DNA from: Bacteroidota bacterium
GTDB taxonomy: Bacteria; Bacteroidota; Bacteroidia; Flavobacteriales; Flavobacteriaceae
Reading direction: 5' to 3'
DNA length: 53,844 nucleotides
NCBI GenBank assembly: GCA_023434025.1
Contig: JAEYTL010000035.1
Coordinates: 1-53,844, forward strand
This document shows positions 42,861-51,925 of this stretch, in pieces (position 1 is the stretch's first letter; the number at the start of each line of letters is the position of its first letter). The translations under genes and the position numbers were made by a program. The notes beneath the pieces were generated by a model. The model ran no database searches. It saw only the letters and a program-made list of their open reading frames with translations, and was not told the origin of the DNA.

Positions 42861-43538
42861 TTATTTTAAAAATTTTCCACCAACCACCACCACAATTTCT
42901 CCTTTGGCAGGTTTAGCTTCAAAATGTTTTAAAACCTCAGAAGCTGTTCCGCGGACAGTTTCTTCATGCAGTTTTGATAATTCTCTGGAAACAGAAACGG
43001 GTCTTTCTGCTCCAAAATACTGCACAAATTCAGCTAAGGTTTTGTTTAATTTATGGGGCGAAACATAAAAGATCATCGTTCTTCCTTCTTCGGCTAAAGC
43101 CAAAAAACGGGTTTGTCTTCCTTTCTTATCGGGTAAAAACCCTTCAAACACAAATTTATCATTCGGCAATCCGCTGTTCACCAAAGCGGGGACAAAAGCG
43201 GTTGCTCCCGGCAGACATTCAACGTCAACACTATTCTCCACACAAGCCCGCGTAAGCAAAAATCCGGGATCGGAAATGGCCGGCGTTCCGGCATCCGAAA
43301 TCAATGCAATGGTTTCACCGGCTTGCAAACGTTTGATCAAACCTTCTACGGTTTTGTGCTCGTTATGCATGTGATGACTTTGCATGTGCGTTCCTATTCC
43401 GAAATGCTTTAATAATTTTCCGCTGTTTCGGGTATCTTCGGCTAAGATACAATCTACTTCTTTGAGCACTTTTATGGCTCTGAGAGTCATGTCTTCTAAG
43501 TTGCCGACGGGTGTGGGAACGATATAGAGTTTGCTCAT
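42861..43538 (-). CDS. rsmI: 16S rRNA (cytidine(1402)-2'-O)-methyltransferase
   Basis: 225 residues. It methylates the 2'-O of C1402 in 16S rRNA with SAM. The family opening L-Y-I-V-P-T-P-V-G-N-L-E-D-M-T-L-R-A, the A-E-D-T-R-N-S-G-K-L-L motif and the SAM-binding I-S-D-A-G-T-P-A-I-S-D-P-G are intact. It is shorter than E. coli RsmI (286 aa) because it lacks the extra C-terminal domain, which is common in Bacteroidota. Confidence 0.93.
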   Translation of the reverse strand: MSKLYIVPTPVGNLEDMTLRAIKVLKEVDCILAEDTRNSGKLLKHFGIGTHMQSHHMHNEHKTVEGLIKRLQAGETIALISDAGTPAISDPGFLLTRACVENSVDVECLPGATAFVPALVNSGLPNDKFVFEGFLPDKKGRQTRFLALAEEGRTMIFYVSPHKLNKTLAEFVQYFGAERPVSVSRELSKLHEETVRGTASEVLKHFEAKPAKGEIVVVVGGKFLK

Positions 43539-43608
43539 GGTAACGTTTTAAAAATCAAAATAATGAAATCTCTCCTTCATCGAGATGACAAGATTGCGGA
43601 GAAAAAGT

Positions 43609-44568
43609 TTATACAAACTTCTTCTCAATCAAATTCATAAAACGGTCGGCATATTCTTCTTTTCCCTCCCAATTATTGTAATCGGGTTTTACCATATCTA
43701 CAATAAACTGTTGTACTTCCTGAAACGAATCATAGGTGCTAATTTGCGAAATCACGCGATTAAAATCCTCGTTGCTTCCGCCAAATAAATGTTTGACAAA
43801 CGCAATTCGATCATTCAAACCAATGTTGATTCCTTTGATTAACGTATCGTTTAACGAAGAAATTTTATGCTCGGTTTTCATCGTAAACGTTTCCGTTTTG
43901 GTTTCAATTTTCACTTCGGGAATGATGGTTTCTTCAACTTTTTCAAATGAAATTTCAGTTACTTTTTCCACTTCCTGCGGAACATCATCTACTTTTACAA
44001 ACTCCAGTTCTTTGTAGTCAGAACCCAATAAATCTTCAAAAGAAATTTGCTTTTGTTCCATTTTAGCAGCAGGCTTTTCCTCTTCTTCTGATGCTAATTC
44101 AAATAACGGACTAAAAACAGATTCTTCCTTTTCCTCTTTTACAGGTTCTTCTTGTTGCGTTTCCGCTATGATTTCTTCAATAAAAACATCTTCTTCCACT
44201 TCTTCTTCCGCTACAATCTCCTCTTCTTCCTCAACTATTTCTTCTTCAATAGTATCTTCTGCAACTACTTCTTGAATAACCTCTTCTACGGTTTCAACAG
44301 GAACTTCTGCTTGTACTTCTGGTTCTTTTTCTTCTGTAAAAATCTTTTCAGGCTGAGCAGGAACTTCGGCAAAAAGCTTTTCTTCTAATTCTTCTGCCGA
44401 AATCTCACTTTTCAACACATTGATATTTTCTTCATAAAAACGAAGTATGGCTAATTTTTCAACTAATTTTTGAGCTTCCTGATGCAACTGAACAACATCC
44501 TCTTTTCCTTTTAATTTCAGAACACGGTGTGCAATACTGATTAAATCTGCTTCTAACTTTTTCTTCAT
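43609..44568 (-). CDS. Conserved hypothetical protein with long Glu-rich linker
   Basis: 319 residues from the ATG at 44568 (M-K-K-K-L-E-A-D-L-I-S-I-A-H-R-V-L); an in-frame ATG at 44628 would add 20 unlikely residues. The N-terminal 70 residues are a helical domain, residues about 80-220 are a very acidic Glu/Val-rich low-complexity linker, and the C-terminal 90 residues are a helical domain (I-N-I-G-L-N-D-R-I-A-F-V-K-H-L-F-G, then E-E-Y-A-D-R-F-M). No signal peptide is present, so cytosolic. I recognise the arrangement as recurring in Flavobacteriaceae next to tdk, but the function is unknown. Confidence 0.7.
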   Translation of the reverse strand: MKKKLEADLISIAHRVLKLKGKEDVVQLHQEAQKLVEKLAILRFYEENINVLKSEISAEELEEKLFAEVPAQPEKIFTEEKEPEVQAEVPVETVEEVIQEVVAEDTIEEEIVEEEEEIVAEEEVEEDVFIEEIIAETQQEEPVKEEKEESVFSPLFELASEEEEKPAAKMEQKQISFEDLLGSDYKELEFVKVDDVPQEVEKVTEISFEKVEETIIPEVKIETKTETFTMKTEHKISSLNDTLIKGINIGLNDRIAFVKHLFGGSNEDFNRVISQISTYDSFQEVQQFIVDMVKPDYNNWEGKEEYADRFMNLIEKKFV

Positions 44569-44628
44569 AACTTTTAAAATTATATTGAATTTAGCGAATG
44601 GAATTTTATAAATTTGTTTCTGATACAA

Positions 44629-44649
44629 AATAACATAAAATATGTTATT
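44629..44649. promoter_or_regulatory. Perfect 21-bp palindrome between divergent genes
   Basis: AATAACATA, AAA, TATGTTATT: 9-bp arms with a 3-base centre, in the 102-bp gap between the Glu-rich protein gene and tdk, 22 bases before the tdk ATG. It could be an operator for one or both divergent promoters. No T-tract follows, so a terminator is unlikely. Confidence 0.5.
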
Positions 44650-44670
44650 CTTTAGTTAGAAAAGTATAAA

Positions 44671-45291
44671 ATGTTTCTTGAAAATACCGTAAATCATAAA
44701 GAACAATTTGGCTGGATTGAAGTAATCTGCGGTTCGATGTTCTCCGGAAAGACCGAAGAGTTGATCCGAAGACTCAAAAGAGCTCAGTTTGCCAAACAAA
44801 AAGTTGAGATTTTTAAACCGGCCATCGATACGCGTTATCACGATGAAATGGTGGTTTCGCATGACGCAAACGAAATTCGTTCTACGCCCGTTCCGGCCGC
44901 TGCCAATATTCGTATCCTGGCTCAGGGGTGTGATGTGGTTGGCATTGATGAAGCCCAGTTTTTTGATGATGAAATTGTTGCCATTTGCAATGATTTGGCC
45001 AATTCAGGCATTCGGGTAATTGTAGCCGGATTGGATATGGATTTTAAAGGAAACCCTTTTGGCCCCATGCCGGCTTTGATGGCCACAGCCGAGTATGTAA
45101 CCAAAGTACACGCCATCTGCACCCGCACCGGCAATTTAGCCAATTACAGCTTCAGAAAAACAGATAATGACAAATTGGTGATGTTAGGAGAAACGGAAGA
45201 GTATGAACCGCTCAGCAGAGCTGCTTATTTTCACGCCATGCGGGAACAGAGCGAGCTTCACAAAACAGAACCTGATAACAAACCTAAATAA
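44671..45291 (+). CDS. tdk: Thymidine kinase
   Basis: 206 residues. It phosphorylates thymidine using ATP. The P-loop G-S-M-F-S-G-K-T-E-E-L-I-R-R-L, the D-E-A-Q-F-F (G-I-D-E-A-Q) motif and the substrate tract near A-T-A-E-Y-V-T-K-V-H are complete. The zinc site of most type II enzymes (C-x-x-C, later C-x-x-C/H) is reduced: A-I-C-T-R-T-G has one cysteine only, and the usual second pair is absent. It ends six bases before the murF-alr start. Confidence 0.93.
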   Translation: MFLENTVNHKEQFGWIEVICGSMFSGKTEELIRRLKRAQFAKQKVEIFKPAIDTRYHDEMVVSHDANEIRSTPVPAAANIRILAQGCDVVGIDEAQFFDDEIVAICNDLANSGIRVIVAGLDMDFKGNPFGPMPALMATAEYVTKVHAICTRTGNLANYSFRKTDNDKLVMLGETEEYEPLSRAAYFHAMREQSELHKTEPDNKPK

Positions 45292-45297
45292 TCGTTC

Positions 45298-47739
45298 GTG
45301 AGTTTGGTTGTAAACGATATTATTCCACAACTTAAAGCTGAGTTTTTCGGAAAACATCCTGATAATCCTATTTTAAATGTTTCCATCGACAGCCGTTCGT
45401 TTCAAAACAATGAGCATACGCTTTTCTTTTGTTTAATAGGCTCCAACAACAACGGACATGATTATATTGAGGAGCTTATTGAAAAAGGTGTTCGGAATTT
45501 TGTGGTTTCGCAAGATGTGCATCTGCAACATCAAGTTAACTATTTAAAAGTTGAGAATACCTTAACGGCATTGCAGCAATTTGCATCTTTTTATCGGAAA
45601 AAATTCAGTTTCCCGGTCATTGGTATTACCGGAAGTAACGGAAAAACCATTGTAAAAGAGTGGCTTAATTTTTTATTAAGCCCTGATTATAATATCATCC
45701 GAAGTCCGAAAAGCTATAATTCTCAAGTGGGGGTGCCGTTATCTGTAATTGGCATTAACGAACAACATAATTTAGGCATTTTTGAAGCCGGAATTTCCAC
45801 CGTGAACGAAATGCAAAAGTTAGAACCCATTATTCAACCCACAATCGGAATTTTAACGAACATTGGTTCTGCTCACGATGAAGGTTTTGAAAATTTAGGA
45901 CAGAAAATCAAAGAAAAACTAAAGCTTTTCTCCAATGTGGAGGTTCTGATTTACAACAAAAACAAATCGATTGATGCTTTTTTGAATCCTGCGATCAAAA
46001 CTTTTTCCTGGAGTTCGAGTGATCAGTCGGCAGATGTCCTGATTCATCACAAAACCGCGAATGACAAAACCTGCCTGAATGTAACCTACCGTCAAACATG
46101 CTTTAAAATCAGCATTCCGTTTTCAGACGAGGCTTCTATTGAAAATGTGATTCATTGCCTGATGGTGTTGTTTTATTTTAAGTATGACTTAGACACCATT
46201 CAAAAGCGACTATCGCTTTTATACCCGATAGAAATGCGGTTAAAAGTAAAAAAAGGCATCAACAACACAACGTTGATTGACGACAGTTACAGTTCCGATT
46301 TTCAATCGTTGAAAATTGCGTTGGATTTTTTAGAAAACCAAAAACAGCATCACAAAAAAACGTTGATTTTGTCCGATATTTTTCAAAGTGGTCTGGAAAA
46401 CGATGAGTTATATTCCCGTGTTTCTCAAATGGTCGTTTCTAACAAAATCAACCGGGTAATTGGTATTGGCGAAACAATTTGCAACTATAAAAACAAATTT
46501 CTCAACGGGATTACATTTGCGAACCAAGCCGATTTTCTCACTCATTTTGACAGTTTAAATTTTGAAAATGAAACAATCCTGATTAAAGGAGCACGCAGTT
46601 TTCATTTTGAAGAAATCGTTTCGTTGCTGGAAGAAAAAACGCATGAAACCGTTTTAGAAATTAACCTCAATGCCATTTCACACAATTTAAATTATTTTAA
46701 AGCCAAACTGCAACCGGAAACCAAAATGATGGTCATGGTTAAAGCATTTGGTTATGGGAATGGCGGTTTAGAAATTGCCAAGTTACTCGAATACCACAAA
46801 GTAGATTATTTAGGCGTGGCTTTTGCCGACGAAGGAATTGCTTTAAAGAGTAACGGAATTCATTTGCCGATTATGGTTTTAAACCCTGAAACTACCAGTT
46901 TTGAAGCCATCATTCAGCACCAACTGGAACCCGAAATTTATAGCCTGAAAGGATTAAATGCATTTTTAAAAACAGCCCGGCAAAAGCATTTAAAAAACTT
47001 TCCGATTCACCTAAAAATTGATACCGGAATGCATCGGTTAGGTTTTGATGAAATTCATCTAGAAGAGCTAATCTCTATTTTAAAAAACGGCAAAACGGTT
47101 CAGGTAAAAAGTATACTGTCGCACATGGCTACGAGCGACGATCTATTGCACCGGGATTTTGCTTTGGAACAAATTGAAAAATTTAACCGTATTGCGGCCT
47201 ATATAAGTAAAGAATTAGAAATTCATCCGATCCGACATATTTTGAATACTTCAGGTATTTCCAATTATCCGGAAGCTCAATTCGACATGGTCCGGTTAGG
47301 CATCGGATTATACGGTATTTCAAACGACACCAGCGAACAGAAATATCTGGAAAATGTGGGCACGTTAAAATCGGTTATTTCCCAAATCCGGACCATTCAG
47401 GCCGGAGAAAGTGTGGGTTACGGCAGGCGGTTTGTGGCAGAAAAAGAAACCCGGATTGCTACGATTCCGATTGGTTATGCCGACGGAATTAGAAGAAGTT
47501 GGGGCAACGGATTGGGTTTTGTGATGATTAACAACCAAAAAGCAACGATTACGGGAAGTGTCTGCATGGATATGCTGATGGTGGATGTTACGGCCATTCC
47601 CTGCATCGAAGGGAATGAAGTAATTGTTTTAGGCGAAAACCCTTCTGCCGCTTTTATGGCAGCTCAACTGAATACCATTCCGTATGAAATTCTCACCGGC
47701 ATTTCGCAACGGGTGAAGCGAATTTTTTACAGAGAATAA
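45298..47739 (+). CDS. murF-alr: Bifunctional MurF ligase / alanine racemase
   Basis: 813 residues starting with GTG at 45298. Residues about 1-450 are MurF, which adds D-Ala-D-Ala to the UDP-MurNAc-tripeptide: the P-loop G-I-T-G-S-N-G-K-T-I-V-K-E, S-Y-N-S-Q-V-G-V-P and N-I-G-S-A-H lie in the ATPase core. Residues about 455-813 are alanine racemase: M-V-M-V-K-A-F-G-Y-G-N-G with the PLP lysine, H-L-K-I-D-T-G-M-H-R-L-G-F and, late, S-V-G-Y-G-R-R-F plus I-P-I-G-Y-A-D-G-I-R-R. The fusion makes and uses D-Ala in one protein and is a known Bacteroidota arrangement. The upstream tdk is probably co-transcribed. Confidence 0.95.
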   Translation: MSLVVNDIIPQLKAEFFGKHPDNPILNVSIDSRSFQNNEHTLFFCLIGSNNNGHDYIEELIEKGVRNFVVSQDVHLQHQVNYLKVENTLTALQQFASFYRKKFSFPVIGITGSNGKTIVKEWLNFLLSPDYNIIRSPKSYNSQVGVPLSVIGINEQHNLGIFEAGISTVNEMQKLEPIIQPTIGILTNIGSAHDEGFENLGQKIKEKLKLFSNVEVLIYNKNKSIDAFLNPAIKTFSWSSSDQSADVLIHHKTANDKTCLNVTYRQTCFKISIPFSDEASIENVIHCLMVLFYFKYDLDTIQKRLSLLYPIEMRLKVKKGINNTTLIDDSYSSDFQSLKIALDFLENQKQHHKKTLILSDIFQSGLENDELYSRVSQMVVSNKINRVIGIGETICNYKNKFLNGITFANQADFLTHFDSLNFENETILIKGARSFHFEEIVSLLEEKTHETVLEINLNAISHNLNYFKAKLQPETKMMVMVKAFGYGNGGLEIAKLLEYHKVDYLGVAFADEGIALKSNGIHLPIMVLNPETTSFEAIIQHQLEPEIYSLKGLNAFLKTARQKHLKNFPIHLKIDTGMHRLGFDEIHLEELISILKNGKTVQVKSILSHMATSDDLLHRDFALEQIEKFNRIAAYISKELEIHPIRHILNTSGISNYPEAQFDMVRLGIGLYGISNDTSEQKYLENVGTLKSVISQIRTIQAGESVGYGRRFVAEKETRIATIPIGYADGIRRSWGNGLGFVMINNQKATITGSVCMDMLMVDVTAIPCIEGNEVIVLGENPSAAFMAAQLNTIPYEILTGISQRVKRIFYRE

Positions 47740-47746
47740 TTTTTTT

Positions 47747-47777
47747 ATTGTCATTGTTAAAATTTTAACTAACTTCG
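47747..47777 (+). promoter_or_regulatory. Candidate mscL promoter
   Basis: TAACTTCG (47770-47777, one mismatch to TAnnTTTG) is preceded at exactly 19 bases by ATTG (47747-47750). Transcription would start near 47784, about 22 bases before the mscL ATG. Confidence 0.45.
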
Positions 47778-47805
47778 TTTTGTTCAACAAATAAAATCTA
47801 ACATT

Positions 47806-48183
47806 ATGGGAATGCTTTCAGAATTTAAGGAATTTGCAATGAAAGGCAACGTGGTTGATCTGGCTGTTGCCGTAATTATTGGTGGAGCTTTTGGAAAAAT
47901 CATCAGTTCATTCATTGATGATGTAATTACACCCTTACTCTTAAAACCGGCTTTAGAAGCGGCAAGTTTGTCAAAAATTGAAGAATTGACAATATTCGGA
48001 GGAGTAAAGTACGGCATGTTTTTATCGGCAGTAATTAATTTTATCATCATTGCTTTTGTTTTATTTTTACTGATTAAAGGGATGAATGCCGCAAAAAAGA
48101 AAGAAGCTCCTGCTCCTGCTGCACCAGCCGGACCAACCCAAGAGGAATTATTGGCAGAAATCAGAGATTTATTGAAAAAATAG
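47806..48183 (+). CDS. mscL: Large-conductance mechanosensitive channel
   Basis: 125 residues. MscL opens under membrane tension during osmotic downshock. The first helix is M-K-G-N-V-V-D-L-A-V-A-V-I-I-G-G-A-F-G-K-I, with the pore-lining glycines. The second membrane helix is near residues 65-88, and the cytoplasmic end is an Ala/Pro linker plus the helix E-E-L-L-A-E-I-R-D-L-L-K-K. Single gene, followed by a terminator. Confidence 0.95.
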   Translation: MGMLSEFKEFAMKGNVVDLAVAVIIGGAFGKIISSFIDDVITPLLLKPALEAASLSKIEELTIFGGVKYGMFLSAVINFIIIAFVLFLLIKGMNAAKKKEAPAPAAPAGPTQEELLAEIRDLLKK

Positions 48184-48235
48184 ACGTTCCGCTACATTAT
48201 ATATTCTAAATTAATGCTGCATGTATTTCAGCACT

Positions 48236-48262
48236 AAACCCCGGATTTATCGGGGTTTTTTT
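48236..48262 (+). terminator. Intrinsic terminator after mscL
   Basis: AAACCCCG (48236-48243), a 7-base loop and CGGGGTTT (48251-48258), followed by TTTT. A strong hairpin with a T-run 53 bases after the mscL stop. Confidence 0.9.
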
Positions 48263-48317
48263 GCAAAAAAAAATGATTATAACTCACCGTCTCTACCCAA
48301 CATCAGATTGCTTTTAA

Positions 48318-50075
48318 ATGGGAAAATTATGTAACAACGTACTTTTAATTTTAGCGTTAGTTTGTTCGGAATTTTGTTGTTCACAAAATGAAGTATCATC
48401 TAATGAGGCATTAGAGCAATATCATATTATAGGAGAAGAGTTAAACCGGGTAATCTCCAGAACCTCCAACTCGATGGGATTCAAATCATCATTAACCAAA
48501 GAGCAACTGGAAATTTATTTAAAATTAAGTTATCAAAAAATTGATTTATTAGAGCACATAGATGGAGAATGCAAGCTTAAATTAAATTTTTTATTTGATA
48601 TCGGACATACTTTTTATGGTTTGGGATTGATGAATGAATCAATTGTATTTTTTAATAAATATTTGAAACAGTTTAAAATATGTGAATCAGAAATTCCCCC
48701 AAACAAAGAAAAGGCTTTTATAAAAAACAGTGTGTTTATTTATGGTACTATGGCAATGGCTTATAGCAAATTGAAACAGCCGGATAGTGCTTCCATTATG
48801 CTTAAAAAAAGCATAGAACAATCATCAAAATATAAAACTGTTTTACATCCTTCAGCATTAAATAATTATGGCTTGTTTTTACTTGAAAATAAAACAGATC
48901 TTGATTCTGCATTAATCTATTTTAAAAAAGCTTATGATATTTGTACAAATGAATATCCAAATCATTCACTACAAGGAAGCATAAGAGACAATATAGCTGA
49001 TGTATATTTGAAAAAAAACAAGATCAACGACGCTAAAGAACTTTACAAAACCAACTTCTTTTATTACCAAACAAATTATAATACAGACACAAAAGCCATT
49101 GATGTGGCACGTTTGATTAGTGCCGGTTGCCAACTGATAGTAACGTGCATTGAATTACAGCAATTTGAAAAAGCATCACAATATTGTTATTTAGTGGAAA
49201 AATTATATAAACAATACAATGATAATATAAAAAAATTACCCAAAACCAGGTTAGAATTTTTTGAAACAAAAGCTTTAGTGTTATCTGCAACACAAAAGTA
49301 CAAAGAGGCTTTTAGTATTTTACAACAGGTAAATACTCTAAAAGATAGTATACGAGAAATAGAATCAGCCAATGACCTTCTTTGGGAAGAATCACTCAAT
49401 AACCTTGTCTTAAACAGAGTGAAGCTTGATGCCAAAATACAAAACATTAAAGCCAAAAGTGATATTGAAAAACAAAGGTTCAGAACCAAAACCATCGGAC
49501 TGATTGCAATAATTATACTTTTAACCGTTATATTTCTTTTGATTAACAGACGACAGCTACTTATAAACAATAGAAACAAACAACTTTTAGCGGAACAAAA
49601 ACTACAAGCCTTCGAAGAAAAAAATAAACGGTTACATTTTGAAGTCAAGGCAAAAGAACGGGATTTATCTGATTTTGCAATAAATCTGAGTCAAAACCGT
49701 GAATGGGCATCATTGATTACCAATAAAATTGAGGTTTTGAAAAAAAGCCGCGGACGTCAACGTAACAAGCAGATAAAAATTATAGAAAACGAAGTTGTTA
49801 AAAAACTAAATTTTGAGAAAAATGTTCAAGAACTTTATGAGCATTTTGAGAAATTAGGTGATTTTTTTTACTACAAACTCAATGTACAATTTCCCAATTT
49901 AAGCAAAAATGAAAAACGGCTCTGTTGTCTTATCCGTTTAAAGATGGATAACCATCAAATTGCAACTATTCAAAATATTTCTCTTGCTTCTTTAAATACC
50001 AGCCGATACCGGCTTCGTAAAAAAATGAATCTCCCGGCAAACGTAAACTTAGATACATTTATCCTAAATATCTAA
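48318..50075 (+). CDS. Membrane-anchored TPR protein with LuxR-type HTH
   Basis: 585 residues. The N-terminal hydrophobic signal ends near C-S-E-F-C-C-S-Q. Residues about 60-340 are helical TPR-like repeats (G-L-G-L-M-N-E-S-I-V-F-F, Y-S-K-L-K-Q-P-D-S-A). A membrane helix is at about 394-413 (T-I-G-L-I-A-I-I-I-L-L-T-V-I-F), then a coiled coil of about 90 residues. The C-terminal L-S-K-N-E-K-R-L-C-C-L-I-R-L-K-M-D-N-H-Q-I-A and S-L-N-T-S-R-Y-R-L-R-K-K-M-N-L form a LuxR/GerE-like HTH. Such proteins sense a periplasmic signal and control transcription across the membrane. It sits just before the 443-residue fibre-like protein gene and may regulate it. Confidence 0.82.
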   Translation: MGKLCNNVLLILALVCSEFCCSQNEVSSNEALEQYHIIGEELNRVISRTSNSMGFKSSLTKEQLEIYLKLSYQKIDLLEHIDGECKLKLNFLFDIGHTFYGLGLMNESIVFFNKYLKQFKICESEIPPNKEKAFIKNSVFIYGTMAMAYSKLKQPDSASIMLKKSIEQSSKYKTVLHPSALNNYGLFLLENKTDLDSALIYFKKAYDICTNEYPNHSLQGSIRDNIADVYLKKNKINDAKELYKTNFFYYQTNYNTDTKAIDVARLISAGCQLIVTCIELQQFEKASQYCYLVEKLYKQYNDNIKKLPKTRLEFFETKALVLSATQKYKEAFSILQQVNTLKDSIREIESANDLLWEESLNNLVLNRVKLDAKIQNIKAKSDIEKQRFRTKTIGLIAIIILLTVIFLLINRRQLLINNRNKQLLAEQKLQAFEEKNKRLHFEVKAKERDLSDFAINLSQNREWASLITNKIEVLKKSRGRQRNKQIKIIENEVVKKLNFEKNVQELYEHFEKLGDFFYYKLNVQFPNLSKNEKRLCCLIRLKMDNHQIATIQNISLASLNTSRYRLRKKMNLPANVNLDTFILNI

Positions 50076-50244
50076 CTATTCTCAACACATAAAAAAACAT
50101 ATAAAAATTTAAATATCAATGATTTAACACAAATAAAAAAATAAATGTCTATCATTTGTCTATTATCAAAATAAACGATTGTAAATATCTTCATATTACT
50201 TTTAGGGTCTGAAAACTTGTATTCTTTAAATCCCGAAGACAACT

Positions 50245-51576
50245 ATGAAAACAACTCTTTACGTTTTACTATTCATTGGTTTTTGCTCAGGATATGCTCA
50301 GGTAGGGATAGGAACAACAAATCCCGATGCATCTTCTATCCTGGACATTACTTCCACTAACACCGGTATTTTAATTCCTCGTCTTACAGAGGCACAACGG
50401 ACTGATATAACAAATCCTGCCAACGGCTTGCTGGTCTATCAAACCGACAACATCAATACCGGTTTTTGGTACTATAATGGCACCACCTGGACACACCTAA
50501 ATGCCAATAGGGGTGAGTTTGAGAGCATTGGAGGTATCGTGCGTAACACTTCCAATATTAACAGTGACTGTTTTGTGTTTGGAAGTACCCAAATGGATGA
50601 TCTTGAAGGCACAGCAGACAACCACCGCATGTTTTTTGATAAAACTAATGGATCTTTCAGAGCAGGAAGAGCAACAGGAACACAATGGAATGCTGCACAA
50701 CGAGGATACCAATCACTGGCAATGGGGTTTAACAACACCGCAGCAGCAAATTACAGCACGGCTTTTGGATATGAAAATGCGGCTTTGGGAAATACCAGTA
50801 CTGCTTTTGGAGTAGGCAACTCTGCAAGATCCTATTCTGAAACAGTTTTGGGCATATATAATACTGATTACACCCCAAATAGTCCCAATAGCTGGAACGG
50901 CAACGATCGTCTTCTGGTAGTGGGAAATGGCAATTCTAACATCAACCGAAGAAATGCATTTACTGTTTTAAAAAATGGTAATGTCGGAATAGGTACCAGT
51001 ACTCCAAAAACTACTCTGGATGTTCATGGAACTTTTAAATATACAGACGGCAATGAATTGTTGGGAAAGGTATTAACAAGTGACAATGAAGGTAATGCAA
51101 CATGGCAGCCTCTATATAATCATAGGTTATTTGTTAAGGGAAACAGTGTAACAATACCAATTAGCACCACCAATAACTACATAAATACCGGCAGTTATAT
51201 AGTTCTACCTCCCGGCAGATGGGCTGTAACCATAAACTTCGTAATGTTTTGTTCGCAGGTTTTACCGCAAAATCGTACATTATGGTTACGATCAAGCTTC
51301 ACAGAATTGAATCAGGCATCTGTTAATTATTCTCAATTATCAAATGATTTTTTTTATGAAGGTGCATATCAGGTATCAGGAATTGTAAGTTCTTCATCAA
51401 ATTTGGGAATGGTGACAGGAACACTAATCGTTGAGAACTCATCCGGTACTGACAAAACATATTATTATGTAGCAGGAAATATTTCGCAGATGGGATCAGG
51501 AGCACCTCTTCCTGCAATAAATATTCTATATGGGCAGGGAGGGGAAGATTTAATAATTGCCTATAAGCTCAATTAA
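50245..51576 (+). CDS. Secreted fibre-like surface protein
   Basis: 443 residues with signal peptide M-K-T-T-L-Y-V-L-L-F-I-G-F-C-S-G-Y-A. It opens Q-V-G-I-G-T-T-N-P-D-A-S-S-I-L-D-I-T-S-T, shared in form with the gene at 30792. Then come a G-L-L-V-Y-Q-T-D and W-Y-Y-N-G-T-T-W turn segment, YadA-like repeats (S-L-A-M-G-F-N-N-T-A, S-T-A-F-G-Y-E-N-A-A, S-T-A-F-G-V-G-N), a second V-G-I-G-T-S-T-P-K-T-T-L-D-V-H-G module and a C-terminal beta domain. No S74 tail is present. Probably a surface adhesin or fibre. A weak -7-like box TACTTTTA is at 50197-50204. Confidence 0.75.
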   Translation: MKTTLYVLLFIGFCSGYAQVGIGTTNPDASSILDITSTNTGILIPRLTEAQRTDITNPANGLLVYQTDNINTGFWYYNGTTWTHLNANRGEFESIGGIVRNTSNINSDCFVFGSTQMDDLEGTADNHRMFFDKTNGSFRAGRATGTQWNAAQRGYQSLAMGFNNTAAANYSTAFGYENAALGNTSTAFGVGNSARSYSETVLGIYNTDYTPNSPNSWNGNDRLLVVGNGNSNINRRNAFTVLKNGNVGIGTSTPKTTLDVHGTFKYTDGNELLGKVLTSDNEGNATWQPLYNHRLFVKGNSVTIPISTTNNYINTGSYIVLPPGRWAVTINFVMFCSQVLPQNRTLWLRSSFTELNQASVNYSQLSNDFFYEGAYQVSGIVSSSSNLGMVTGTLIVENSSGTDKTYYYVAGNISQMGSGAPLPAINILYGQGGEDLIIAYKLN

Positions 51577-51925
51577 CCCATATTCAGACAGCCAATTAAT
51601 TTAATCCTATTTCAGGGGGTTATAGAATACCTCCTATAATTATCCTCTTATTTTAATGGGTAATAAATTCGGGAAAATTTTTAAAGCCTGAACTACACAT
51701 TTTCCAACAGATTGATCAGCATAATCTGTTGCAAGAAATTAAGTTGTCACCTCCCCTGCTTATTAAGCATCAGAAATAAAACTATTGATAATAGACTTAA
51801 TTTACAGGCTCTTATCTTTTTATTATATCTTATACTGTTTTTACAAAAAAACGAAATTTTGTGAAACGGATTTTTTTCCTCTCAATATTCTATACTTTTG
51901 CATTTTAAATCTAAAAATTCACATC
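51577..51925. other. Intergenic region (349 bp) upstream of asd
   Basis: No gene is visible. It contains a perfect hairpin, CAACAGATT (51705-51713) with AATCTGTTG (51723-51731) around a 9-base loop and no T-run, and a smaller dyad TTATAG/CTATAA near 51620-51640. The asd -7 box lies at the far end. Confidence 0.6.
51893..51900 (+). promoter_or_regulatory. -7 box of the asd promoter
   Basis: TACTTTTG is an exact TAnnTTTG match 25 bases before the asd ATG. A T-run near 51871-51877 lies in the -33 area, but no clear TTTG is seen. Confidence 0.55.

Noticed and set aside
44152..44388. Phe-rich plus-strand ORF
   Set aside because: It is the antisense of the Glu-rich linker (GAA repeats read as TTC).
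51705..51731. Hairpin upstream of asd as a terminator or riboswitch
   Set aside because: Perfect 9-bp stem but no T-run, and no known aptamer pattern (for example no lysine riboswitch core); left as an unexplained hairpin.
51785..51925. N-terminal extension of asd
   Set aside because: The extension would cross the -7 box, and its residues are unlike the family; the dehydrogenase starts at 51926 with the nucleotide-binding motif.
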